DNA of 64,000 nucleotides, from NCBI GenBank assembly GCA_003116975.1, contig BGKB01000138.1:62001-126000 (forward strand), written 5' to 3'. This document shows positions 10,401 through 20,040 of the stretch, piece after piece. Position numbers and translations under genes: made by a program. Below the pieces are notes generated by a model. It was not told the DNA's origin. It ran no database searches and saw only the letters and a program-made list of their open reading frames with translations. Position 1 is the first letter of the stretch, and every line of letters starts with the position of its first letter. The DNA comes from Aurantiochytrium sp. KH105 (Eukaryota > Sar > Bigyra > Thraustochytrida > Thraustochytriidae).

Positions 10401-12515
10401 CTGATACAAAAAGACTTCGGGTCCCGTGTCAGGTTCTCCTGCGACGCCGGCGCGCGCCGCATGGCCGGCAGACACGAGTTCAAGGCATGCAGTAATTGTC
10501 CAGCAAAAGGCGATGATGCGCCCCGCGCTTCGATCCGGCTGCGCGCCCTCGGGCGAGGAGTCCGAGTCGCGATCCCATTTGTCGCAGGCATGCAAGAGGT
10601 CGCGCCCAAAGGTCGATACAAAGTGAAGGCCGCGTCGCAGTGCCTCGTCGGGACGGTTCACAGCAAAGAGCAAGAGCGTTGATCGCATGAAAAGGTAGAG
10701 TCGGATTTCCAAAATTGACACTGCGCTCTTGTAAATATGCTCGCGGTACGGCTTGCGATGTGCGTCAAGTAGAATGCACGGAACAGGTGGCAAGTGTGCG
10801 CGTCTGCTGCGCGTATCGCGAGGGGCAGACTGACCCGAGACGGAGGGGTCCGAGACAAAGTCATCATCGTCCTGATCGAAATCATCTGAAAACATCGTCT
10901 TTGCACTAGCAGGCGCGGAGCTCAACTTTGGCGGCGCGCTTTCGGGTGTGGACGGTGTGGTACGCTCGGTGCTGGCGCCGCCCTTTCGTTCGAGATGCTT
11001 TCTGTCGACCGCCGAGACGGGCGTTCCTTTGTAGACGGATCGTTCCGCGAGTGAATCGGCGCGGCGCTTGCGGCTTTCGATCCGGGCCGCGCCGTTCGAT
11101 CCAAAACAAAGCGAGACGACAAGGCGGCGCGCCAGGCGCGCAGCTACAACCTTGCTCTGTCCCATGAGCTGTGTTGCGCCGTCTGGCCCTAACGGCTGAT
11201 CTGTTTCCTGAGGCGTGATCGCACTTGCCTCCGTGCTCGACGCTGAAGCGCCCGAAGGTCGTGCCGTTTGCGCAGGATGAGGGTTTTCCTGAAGTGGTGC
11301 AGGTGCCCCGACATGTCGACCAAAGAGCAAAAGGCGAAGCATCTGGGTGCGATAGAGGTCAATGTGAAGGTTATTGGTCGCTCTCTTGGGCTCCAGATCA
11401 CCTTCAATAATGTTGTCGAATTGCATGGACATACTATCGAGCACGCGCAGGGCATCATAGTTTTGTCCAATTTGAAGCCATGTAAAGGCAAGATTTCCTT
11501 TGACAACGAGGTAGGTGCAGTAGTTCCACCCAGGAGCATCGACTTGACCTTCTAATTTGAGGACCTGATCCTCGAATTTGCGGCAGCGCAGCTCAAATGC
11601 GGTTGAAAGATAACGAAAGATGAGGCCCATTAGTTCCGTCCACTCGCCGTCTCCGGTGGCAGCCACGGCGGTCGCGCCCTGGCCCTCGCTGCCTTGCTCA
11701 GGTCCGGTGCCACCGCCCTTGCTGCTCGCTTGTCCGCCGTTGGATGCTTTTCCACCGGCGTGTGCGGCTGTGGCACCACTGACGAATTCGTTTTGGAACA
11801 CGGAGATGCGCGCACAGCGTTCCTCCTTGCCTCCTTCGTTGACGTCAAGACGAACGCGCTCAAAAACACGTTTGGCAGCGACAGTGGCCTTGTCAACATC
11901 TGCGACGCGGTGGAGTTGAGGCACAAAAATGACGAGAAACTCGGTCTTTGAGATGCCATTGGAGACGTGTCGTAGTTCGTCTTTCCAGGCGAGCAGGCGC
12001 TGACGGATTGCCGCCTTGTACTCGTCAAGATTATTGCACGTAAGCACGTAGAGATGCAGATATGGGATCTTGTACGCGTCGAGAGGGGACGAGGCATGGT
12101 ATGTAAGATACCGGTGCTGCGGATCTATGATTTCCACTTGAATGTTGCGCAGGGTTCTCCCTCCCCACGGGTACTCTACGGCTTTAAAGCGGCGCATGAA
12201 CTCGGTTTCAATCGTTTTCCAAAGATTGTCTGGGTCGTGAACACAAATGGATGCGCGGGCGACCCCGGAGAGCGCGTTGGGGATGACATAGACGTTTCTA
12301 CTTTTCATGGCCTGCGCCCATCTGCGCACGCCGCATTTTTCGGGCTCCTCGTCGTCCTCGGACGACGCGACGGCGTCGGCGTCGGCGGGTTTGGCGGAGT
12401 CGCTCCGCGAGGGTGGCCATGCTTCGCACGTCTCTGTGCCAAGGGCTCCGTGCAAGGCAAAGAGAGCGGCAGCACCGCTCTGCGCCTCTGCACGCGCCTC
12501 GCGAGCATCCACCAT
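7434..12515 (-). CDS. TRAPPC10: TRAPPC10/Trs130-like TRAPP-II subunit
   Basis: 1693 aa, one exon. The N-terminal third matches TRAPPC10: PFLHIYW-type IPYLHLYVLTCNNLDEYKAA, a YKA...RLLAWK helix, then PGWNYCTYLVVKGNLAFTWL followed by a Gln/Asn-Tyr-Asp-Ala-Leu helix, which aligns with the human EPGWSFCEYFMVQEELAFVF segment. The middle is helical solenoid; the C-terminal half is beta-rich, as expected for the TRAPPC10 C-terminal domain. TRAPP-II is a GEF complex for Rab11/Ypt31 at late Golgi. Acidic insertions (for example around 9250-9330) are lineage-specific. I chose the ATG at 12515; an upstream in-frame ATG at 12644 adds 43 residues, largely from a poly-T tract, which look like 5'UTR or intron. 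Larger than human TRAPPC10 (about 1260 aa). Confidence 0.75.
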   Translation of the reverse strand: MVDAREARAEAQSGAAALFALHGALGTETCEAWPPSRSDSAKPADADAVASSEDDEEPEKCGVRRWAQAMKSRNVYVIPNALSGVARASICVHDPDNLWKTIETEFMRRFKAVEYPWGGRTLRNIQVEIIDPQHRYLTYHASSPLDAYKIPYLHLYVLTCNNLDEYKAAIRQRLLAWKDELRHVSNGISKTEFLVIFVPQLHRVADVDKATVAAKRVFERVRLDVNEGGKEERCARISVFQNEFVSGATAAHAGGKASNGGQASSKGGGTGPEQGSEGQGATAVAATGDGEWTELMGLIFRYLSTAFELRCRKFEDQVLKLEGQVDAPGWNYCTYLVVKGNLAFTWLQIGQNYDALRVLDSMSMQFDNIIEGDLEPKRATNNLHIDLYRTQMLRLLLFGRHVGAPAPLQENPHPAQTARPSGASASSTEASAITPQETDQPLGPDGATQLMGQSKVVAARLARRLVVSLCFGSNGAARIESRKRRADSLAERSVYKGTPVSAVDRKHLERKGGASTERTTPSTPESAPPKLSSAPASAKTMFSDDFDQDDDDFVSDPSVSGQSAPRDTRSRRAHLPPVPCILLDAHRKPYREHIYKSAVSILEIRLYLFMRSTLLLFAVNRPDEALRRGLHFVSTFGRDLLHACDKWDRDSDSSPEGAQPDRSAGRIIAFCWTITACLELVSAGHAARAGVAGEPDTGPEVFLYQSELVAFAQSSFEHLVAEVRGASKDSSTANLKDSALPQRVWSSLKWIQRLPGFLSTVTASSAATTLPDTSLAAWLPAGLLYALTKQPIGVEFYAHLMSCRAAYQRLARRHRSAFRIHLRSAALWISLGRLHDAQQVVYEIEDNEEQVGMIRPWPVLRAEHGILSAHVQNARRDAEATVKHALRVLSMFDARQAQRKAALELALTGAGRLERELRVPGLRYNLLAWHVRRPEMDEGPLLSPSSKRPLTPRGSRQNTLLSQRCGEVLNLELRVDSVFPSIMHFSRIYLRIKRLPPRSSLRVQIARGNPIDVHTMVRYRSSEAAGLPSPQDNNLPSRRNAASPMQDGVESVSDSDATASPDTEFNTEEEDGGSEDEDESEAGLWLSHEDESLIRPSVAFEGENSATMDEALKFESFKPIRVDAAALRRVSISSRMSNFDSTPSGGWKKNQRRVHYFDATDVEIKPGQQDVALVAPAVDAEGRLLTPGTYEVDRVVFQRDKLRMVFPLDPGSFNLSGLPSASFQETTRIELQRMPSLFLVEVVQPIGGFVSLDGVPDKPVEVELRLRKSDFVRYPRLAGVRAKLDFGSNNAASLPLRLTSRAKEKKGTSAESEVVDFGADELTSSGEAGAGGYVTRTIKFSVCVASKHSKEVDCLLQPNRADVQILRRKGLRQNDSSLIASWDLKVDLQARLDQVDARGEHHEVALDQIETVSLRYGAPFEISQCVRFRAGQIWFQLTLRNNLPYAAKLDNAKLTLAEEADQPSLERVSARDAPDVIAAGHEAHLTFSSKPLPQMEPSAIHRLCFSTHYSPAEGATTDSGGIFTRTVALRQELDRRCLSVKSTCTNTDTVHLGSTATFVYKLGRPQADKTVRVESIFAESTDLINVSTSPLRNRHASRRLRRPGSASPSDPAAGDDAASSDSLVVEFLLAFDPTKWMLVGTERGHIDLESGDTVMCEFIPLQAGELAFPVLEILNFESAEGGPRSFVRVSDAT

Positions 12516-14059
12516 TGCGTCTGCGCGGTAATCGACTGCGTTTTGCGAGTTTGCTTGATGTGAAAGCAAGCTTGATACCACAAAGAAAGATAGATCAGGC
12601 GAGATCAGGCGAATCAGGAGAAAAAAAAAAAGAAGATCCGTCATGACTCATGATTTACGATTATTCGCAAGGTCGGTTGGGTCGAGAGAAGCCCATCACG
12701 AGAGAAAAGTAAGGGGAATCGAGTCACAGCGAGCATGAAGATGACCCATGAACAGGTTTTAGCACGCGCGAGACGTGGAGATAGGTTCACGTTTTCACCA
12801 TGATGGTGGCCAGACCTGGGAATCTAATCTCACATCCATGCCATTCAAAGTCGAACGTATGTTGAGCATTTTCACACTCGAAATTGTCCTACGCTCGGAA
12901 GCATCGTAGCGCGAACGAGTGTGCGTTACATTAGCAAAAGCGCAGTCCGACATTCGCCGCCAAAATTTCAAGTCTCTTACAGCTCGTGCGTGATAGGAAA
13001 TCAGATGAGTACACTCTTACCATTTTGTCAACAACTACGCCCAAGCCTACGTTTGCGATGATGATCCAGGGACTGACTGTGATGTGATCTGAGCCCACAT
13101 GCGAGCGAACTTCATTCTAGTCACAGGAGTCCTCGTTTTTCTTTAACCCCCCAAAAGAACTCACTTGACCCGCAGAATCCTTCTCTCTTTCATTCAAGCG
13201 ACGTCTTTGTGATGGTGGTATGTAACGCCATTGTCATTTCCCACTCGCATGATGACCACGGAATAACCACCACTCCCAAAGCGAAGAGGCGGCCCTTCGT
13301 CCCAGTGCTCTGATATTCTCAAAAACCAAGGTTCGCTCGCCCGCGGCTGGACGCACAGCGCTCGCTCGCCTGCAGAAGCGACTCCCAGTGGGTGTCCCCT
13401 GAAACGTAACCGTCATCTGGAGCGCGTGCGCCGCTCTTGAAATGAAGTGGCGGCCTCTTTTTGCTTGCTCACTAGCTTACGTGCTGCACCTGCTGGCGTT
13501 CTTTCTGCCTGCCGCCGCGGTCGCGTCACCGACCGGCAGCCCCGGGCTTCTTTCTCCCCCGGCCGCCTTCTCCCCCGCCGCAACCGCACACAGCCATCCG
13601 GCGAGCCCGCCAGCCAGCCCAGCAAGAACGCAAGAACGCAAGAAAGCAAGAAAGCAGGAAAGCAGGAAAGCAAGAAAGAAAGCAAGAAAGAAAGAAAGAG
13701 TCCCCGCGCCGCTCGCTCTCTCTCGCGCCTCCTCAGCCTCGCGCCCCGTCCCTCTCCCGCTCCCTCTCCCTCTCCGCCCGGCCGCCCGCGCCGCGCCGCG
13801 CCCGCCCAGCGCCGCGCCGCCGAGCCCGCGGCCGCGCCCGCGCAGGCGGGGGAGGCGAGCGAGGGCCGGGTGCTCGGTCCCGCGGCGAACGAAACGTGCG
13901 CGCGAGGGGCGATCGATTCGAGCCCCCCTTCTGGTTACTTACTGGTCCCTCCTCCTCCTCCTCCCAGCCCGGCCCGGGCCTTCTTTGCCTGCGCCAGAAC
14001 TGCAACGCGGCCGCGGCGTGCCGGTGCCGGAGCGGGAGCGGGAGCGAGCGGGAGGCGCG
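12516..14059. other. Divergent intergenic region, 1.5 kb
   Basis: Lies between the TRAPPC10-like and kinesin starts. The left part (12.65-13.4 kb) is moderate-GC unique sequence. 13619-13700 is an A/G-rich AAGCAAGAAAGCAGG-type degenerate tandem tract, and 13700-14050 is very GC-rich. It should hold the two promoters. Open frames of up to ~240 codons here are low-complexity products of the skewed sequence and I do not accept them. Confidence 0.6.
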
Positions 14060-17000
14060 ATGGAGAGACCGCCGCTGACGCCGCTCGCGCAGCGGGCTGG
14101 GAGGTAAGTGGAGCGAGCGGGAGGAGCGCCCGGCCTCGCGCCGAGGGAGACGCGGAGACTGACTGACGATGCCGTCTTTCGCGAGACAGCGCCCGGAGCA
14201 GCGCCGCGTCCGGCAGCTACGAGTGCAAGACGATGCCGCGACCCTCGTCGCGAGGGTCGATGAGCTCGACGACCTCGGCGTCCAAGCCGCCCCCGCGGTC
14301 GGCGACCAAGTACAGAACGCCTCAAAAGTACAAGACCTGGAACCCGAGGTCCGCCGGGAAAGGGTCGACGCCGTCCGGCCTCAGCAGTGCTTGGAAACTC
14401 GACCGCACAGCAGCGCTGCGCAGAAGCAGCAGCGTCAGCTCCGTAGGCAGCGCACGCAGAATGCCCCCCGGCGAGGGACCGAGCGTGCGCGTCATGGTGC
14501 GCGTGCGCCCCTCCGACGAGGGCGACAATTGCGTCGAGGTCCTCGAGAGGCCAGACGACGACGAAACAGAGTCCAAAAGCGACATGGACAGCGTCGACGG
14601 CAATGTCGGCAAGCTGAAACGCGCCAGCATTCGCGTGGGCGGCGCCGGAGGGCAAATGTTCACCTTTGACCGCGTCTTTCACGGCGAGGAAGACCAAGAG
14701 GCCGTTTTCCGTGACGCCGGCCGACCGATCGCCGACAGTGCGCTCAAGGGCTACAACGCGTCCATCTTTGCGTACGGGCAAACAGGAAGTGGCAAGACCT
14801 TTACGATGCAAGGCATGAAGAACAGCCGCGGTCTCATTCCGCGCATGCTCGAATACTGCTTTGTCAACCTTGAGCGGCTCAAGGCCGAAGGAACAGCCGT
14901 CGTGGTGCACTGCTCGTACCTTGAGATTTACAACGAAAACGTCTATGATCTCCTCGACTTTGACTCCCACGCCAAGAGCAATCAGCCCGGGTTCGTCTTG
15001 CCGTCCAAGTCCGTGCGCGAGGACACGCGCAAGGGTGTCTTTGTGGAAAACGCCGTCGAACAAAGCCTCGGGTCCGTTCAGGATGCCTTTGACCTCATTG
15101 CGCGCGGCACCGAGCTCCGCCACGTTGGCGCCACCAAAATGAATCGCGAGTCGAGCCGCTCGCACTCGATTTTCACGCTGTCGATCGAGATCAAGTCCCT
15201 TGCCGATGAGGCCACGGGAACGATGGAGATCACGCGTAATTCCCGCATCAACTTGGTCGATCTTGCGGGCTCCGAGCGCCAACGCATGACCAAGAGCTCG
15301 GGTAGCCGGCTGAATGAGGCGAAACACATTAACAAGTCACTTTCCGCGCTCGGCAACGTCATTTCTGCTCTCGTGGAGCAGGGCAAGGGTCGCGTCTTTC
15401 ACATTCCGCATCGCGACAGTGTGCTCACCTACCTGTTACGCGACTCGCTTGGAGGCAACACGCGGACCTCCATCATTGCGACGATCAGCCCGGACGCAAG
15501 CAATTTTCAGGACACACTCTCGACGCTGCAATTCGGACAACGCGCCAAACGCATTCGCAATGTTGTCAAGGCAAACACGACCATGAGCTCGGACGTGTCC
15601 GTGCTGCAGCGAGAGGTGCGCCGACTTCGAGACGAGCTCGATCGTGCAAAGCGTCTTGCCGCCGAGTCCGTGCCAGACATGATTACCAGCGGCACCGACG
15701 CGCCGGCCGCGGGCGGCGCGGATGACGCTGGTAATGTGTCCCCCACCCTGACCACGGCTGAGACGATTGAAAAGCAACAGCAGCTGCTGCAAGAGGCTCG
15801 CGAGGCGCTGACCGAGAATGCAGACTTCCAGCGCGTCGAGGCGAACGTGCTCAAGCGCGAGGGTTTCGACGCCGCCGAGGCGACCGGGCAGCAGATCCTG
15901 CGACAGCGCATCGCACACCTTGAAGAGGTCCTCTTGCAGATCCTCAAGGAGCTCGCCGGCGGGCGCGACAAAGCCAAGCTCCTCGGCAGCGAGATTCGCG
16001 AGCGCATTGAGACGGAGCAGGTCCTGCGAGACGACATTGAGGCCAAGAAGCTACTCTTGCAGCTTCTCGAGCAAAAGCTCAAGGCCGCAGAAGCAGCTGA
16101 CCCGGAGTGGTTCCAAAACGAGGAAAGCGTCTTGCGAGAGGTAAAGGACACCTCGAGCGAGCTCGCTCTTCAAGCTCAGGTCGCGCAAGTCAAAGCGGAG
16201 AATGCATCGCTTGCGACCATGCTCAAGACGAGAACGTCGAGCGCAGAGGCACACAACATTGAGCGCCGTCTTTGCAGCATGCAAATGCAGCTCGAAGCTG
16301 TTCTCGATGATAAAAAGGGCCTCGAGAGCATTGTAAAGCGTCTGGGCGACGAGAACAAGTCGCTTCGTGAGGAACTCAAACGCGAGACGGAGCGCGCGGA
16401 CGCGAATGAGACTAGCTCGAGCTCGCGCAATGTTTCTTTTGCGACGAATGGCTTGCGCAGCCCGAGTGTGCGTGGCGCGACCACGGAGGACGACCAGAGC
16501 TTTGACAGCGCGAGCCAGGACCTTATTGTCGCTCTGGAAGCCGAGCTTAAGCAAGCAATTGAACGCGCCGACAAGCTTGAGCAGGAAGTATTTTTGGAAA
16601 TGGAGCGCAAGGCCGAAGGCGATGCCGAGCGTGAGCGCATCCAGCGCGTGCTGGACTCGATGCGAGTCAAAAGGTCGGGAAGCCGCCGAGCGTCCACTGG
16701 CAATTTCACTGGCGCGGGCGAGTCTTCGAGAACGTACAGTACCACGGAAACCGGCAGCAGTGGGGACGACACCACCTCGTCTTCGCCTTCGGCTGTGTCA
16801 CGTGCCATTGTCAAGGTGGCCGCGGAGGCGCATCGTTCGGCACGCGAACTGACCAATGCTGCTGCCCGGGACGATGGCAAACTTGTCGAGGAGAATGCGC
16901 AATCGACAGCGGAAACCTTGGTACGTCAGCGCCTGCTGACACAGCTAAGCGATGCACGAAAGCAACTCAAGGAGTCAGAAAAGGCGAACCGGCGTCTTCA

Positions 17001-17886
17001 GGTTCAGCTCGAGCGCGAAATTATTGCCGCGCGGAAGCAAAAGCAAAAGCTCCGCAAGTCGATCTCCGAAAAGGACACCTCTCTCGGAACGGAGCAGCAG
17101 CGCGTTGTGGATCGCGAGGCAAAGTATCAGATGCTCAAGGAAAAGCACGAGCGGACCCTTTGCACGAATAAAGAGCTGCAAGAGGCCGTTGAAATGGCCA
17201 ACTCGTTTGCAGACTACAAGACGAAGCAGCTCGAGAGTGCCCTCAAGGAGCTTGAGCTTTTCAAGCAAAAGCAAGCCATGGTGACACGCACGCCAAACCG
17301 TCTGACGGACGATTTCGGTGCACACCACAAGCGTGGGTCAACGAGTAGCTCAATGACGAAGCAGTCGCGTGATTCCTCGCAGACCGTGCGTCTGTCTACC
17401 TTTGAGGATGACGCCACAACACAGCGAACGACCCGCAAGAGCAGCATCAGCGTGCTTGGTATTACACCGCGGAGCAGCTCCGCTTCCGACTCAGATTCGC
17501 ACATTCCTGCGCCAGGGATTCGGCGCTCGTCCTCGTTTAATCCCGATCGCGAAAGCATTGCGCTCACGCCAAAGCGATCTGTGGCAGAGTTTTTCCCGAT
17601 GTCTACGGAAGCGACGCCAGTGCCTCCAACTCCACCTGCAAGCACGGACGCTGCAGGTTCGGCCACCCCACAGATTGCCGCCTCGGCTACGCCGCGACAG
17701 CCGCCCAAGCCTGCGGTGCCAACGTCTGCATCATCTTCTGTGGCAAAGCTTGGCCGTTCGGGTCGACGGAGATCCTCCGGCATTCTCACGCCCAAATCCC
17801 TTCGGGAGAGAGCGAGGGGCGTCAATGCTGAGAACGATCGTCAGTCGAGCAATCTTGGAAGCGGCGCCAAGGCAACGCCAACTCCT

Positions 17887-17918
<32 letters not shown>

Positions 17919-18030
17919 TTCTTCTTCAGCGACCTCTTCTGGATCAAAAAAGACGCCGAACGCCAATCAAACGCCTCCCACATCCGCATTCCGATTCGCG
18001 AATCTCTTGCGCTTTTCTTCGTCACGGTAG
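14060..18030 (+). CDS. Kinesin-12 (KIF15)-like N-terminal motor
   Basis: Model: exon 1 14060-14103, intron 14104-14189 (86 nt, GTAAGT donor, CTGAC branch-like site, GACAG acceptor), exon 2 14190-18030; 1294 aa. The intron joins MERPPLTPLAQRAG in frame to the body; without it the next ATG is 14233, costing 29 residues. Motor domain about 115-500: P-loop GQTGSGKT 211-218, switch I NRESSRSH 333-340, switch II DLAGSE 372-377. The run after switch II (RLNEAKHINKSLSALGNVI, then HIPHRDSVLTYLLRDSLGG) is of the kinesin-12/KIF15 type. A long coiled coil follows (to about 1080), then a Ser/Thr/Pro-rich tail with a Ser homopolymer encoded by (TCT)n at 17884-17928. Predicted plus-end motor acting on spindle or cortical microtubules; subfamily call moderate. 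Confidence 0.85.
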
Positions 18031-18380
18031 GTGACGGGGACTCAATTTTTTGCTGTAGAGCTACAGCCTAATTCCTACAATCCACGTACCATCCCTTTCC
18101 ATTCACAGAAAATACAAGTAGGTTCTCCGGGAGGGAGGGAGAGAGAGAGAGAGAGAGAAAACACTTTAGTCGCTGGTGGGTATACATTGTGAAAGTTTGA
18201 TTCTAGGTGAAAAGTCACGTGTTCTTGGTTTTCGAAAATCACATGCAAGAAACGAATGGCGGAAGGTCTTGAAGAATGTCTCTCTGTTCAGGACACATGA
18301 ACAAGAGATAGCTTCGGATTGCAAAAGGCGTCCTGGTGAGAATAACATTCGGAAATTGGTCTCATATAAAAGCCGTGTTC
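18031..18380. other. Convergent 3' intergenic region
   Basis: Between the 3' ends of the kinesin and SET genes. Holds a (GA)n run at 18131-18159. Nothing else recognised. Confidence 0.6.
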
Positions 18381-19850
18381 TCAATGTTGAGATGATAACT
18401 CCGCCAAACGTCTCTCAAGAGCGATTTTGTGTGTCGAAACAATGCGTTGACGTGTATCGGCGAAAATTCTGGCCATATGCAGACGCGTGCTCTTGGCTGG
18501 CACTGCTTGGTCTGCGTGCGTTTCTGATGGGACGGGCGGAGGAGGAATGGGAGGCTGGCGCGGCACAAAGCCGCCGGACTCTGATATCGAGAATGGTCCT
18601 TGCTGCAAGCCACCAAGTCGCCCAAGAAAATTTTCGAGAGCACGACGTTCCAAGTCGAGTGAGATGGGCTCGAGCGCAGCTGCGCGCAGAGCCTGCAGTT
18701 CCCTCATGTCCTTGGTGCACCATACGCGGAAAAACGCCAATAAACGCTCGTCTACGCCTGCGCGCAAATATAAGTGAGCAAACTCACTGTCTGGGTACTG
18801 CGAGATGACCGAGACCTTGGCGCGCAAAAAATCATCTTTGATCCTTTGAGGAGAGAGCGCCGCCCAGGGTAGAGGAATGCTAGTGTGTTCCCACGGATTG
18901 TCTGAAAGGACAAAGCCGTACGTGAGCAAGAGCTCGCGATTGGTGCGGCGTCCGTACGAATTGTAGAGCATGTCGCCAGGGCCAAGGTCGCGATCCGCAA
19001 CCATGAGAAAAGAGTCAGGTTCGAACTCGGCAGCATCCGCGCGAGTCGGGTGATGGTTTAGCATGTCTGCAAAAGGAATCAGAACCGGCAGAGCGCTATC
19101 GACGGACCGACGGTCCAGAAATGTGCGCGATTCGACATTCCAAAAGGCCCAGCGATAGAGAGCGGGCGTCAGCCTTTTTGCAAAATCTGCAAGCTGTGCA
19201 TGTTCATCCTTTTCTTGTGCAAGAAAAGCACAAAGTAGGTCTTGAAGCTGAGAAAGTTGCCAACGTACGTCGGCGCGCGCTCCGGCAGCGAGCCGAGCCG
19301 TGGCCGGGTCGTTGAGAGCTGCAAGCTCTGTATCTGTCCATGCGTCAATGAAGTCAGCAAAGTCGGATTCTTTGGGAAGACTGTCAAGATATGGTTTCCA
19401 AGTTGACCTGGCTTCTTGCATGCGCTCATATGCGAGCCAGACGGTAAGCACTCGCGCCGGCTCTGAGAGGGGTGCTTTGTTTTGATATTGCGTCAAGAAT
19501 CTGCCAAGAATCGCATGTTCTCGAGCCACATTGACGGACACAATCAGACTTCCCGGGATCTTGAAGATGGTGTCATAGGCATCAATCTTGCCACTTGTGG
19601 CCACGCCACGCATCCCCGTCGCCTTGTCACGCACAGGCCACTGCACCTTGCTCAGCTCGCAACCGCGCTGCTCGAGCCATGCCAAGAAGCTTTTCGTCTC
19701 GTCAGTGGCTTGCAACGCTTGCCGAGTTTTCGTGGCTTCCGAAGCCTGGGAACCCGACGCTCTTTCTGGGACGTCTGAAGCGGGCAACGCTTGGGCACTC
19801 CCCGCGCTCGACAGTGCGTGCTTGCCTAGCGCGGCGCCATCGCTCTTCAT
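18381..19850 (-). CDS. SET-domain methyltransferase, Rubisco-LSMT/SETD3 type
   Basis: 489 aa from ATG 19850 (an ATG at 19895 would add 15 residues). An N-terminal Ala/Ser-rich stretch is followed by a split SET domain: the GMRGVATSGKIDAYDTIFKIP start, an inserted helical i-SET region, then PFADMLNHHPTRAD with the cofactor-binding NH pair and YNSYGRRTNRELLLTYGFV with the catalytic Tyr. The helical C-terminal substrate-binding domain of the Rubisco-LSMT family follows (from about ...QYPDSEFAHLYLRAGVDERLLAFFRVW). It should methylate lysine or histidine on a non-histone protein; the substrate (for example actin, eEF1A or a ribosomal protein) is not decidable here. A Pro-rich segment (PPIPPPPVP) lies near the C-terminus. 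The stop of the next gene upstream on the same strand is only 145 bp away at most from the alternative start. Confidence 0.8.
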   Translation of the reverse strand: MKSDGAALGKHALSSAGSAQALPASDVPERASGSQASEATKTRQALQATDETKSFLAWLEQRGCELSKVQWPVRDKATGMRGVATSGKIDAYDTIFKIPGSLIVSVNVAREHAILGRFLTQYQNKAPLSEPARVLTVWLAYERMQEARSTWKPYLDSLPKESDFADFIDAWTDTELAALNDPATARLAAGARADVRWQLSQLQDLLCAFLAQEKDEHAQLADFAKRLTPALYRWAFWNVESRTFLDRRSVDSALPVLIPFADMLNHHPTRADAAEFEPDSFLMVADRDLGPGDMLYNSYGRRTNRELLLTYGFVLSDNPWEHTSIPLPWAALSPQRIKDDFLRAKVSVISQYPDSEFAHLYLRAGVDERLLAFFRVWCTKDMRELQALRAAALEPISLDLERRALENFLGRLGGLQQGPFSISESGGFVPRQPPIPPPPVPSETHADQAVPAKSTRLHMARIFADTRQRIVSTHKIALERRLAELSSQH

Positions 19851-20040
19851 GATGATGGTTCGCACCCATTGGAGTCTTGCTTGGAAGACACACACATACT
19901 CTCATTGTTATGATGGATGCGAACGCCCAGCTCACCAAAGAACCAAGCACCAAGAGCTACATTTCCAAGGCGAATGTCACAGCAACAGCATGGTGGCCTA
20001 CATGATCGAAAGAATAGCCATAGATTTTAATCAATCAACA

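Noticed and set aside
12516-12644. Hydrophobic N-terminal extension of the TRAPPC10-like protein
   Set aside because: Comes from a poly-T tract; TRAPPC10 is not a membrane protein and a good ATG lies at 12515.
13442-14166. Overlapping open frames of 220-240 codons in the kinesin upstream region, one with a signal-peptide-like start
   Set aside because: Composition is Arg/Ala/Pro/Ser noise from GC-rich and AAGCAAG-repeat DNA, open in several frames at once; only the last 44 nt of one frame (14060-14103) are accepted, as kinesin exon 1.
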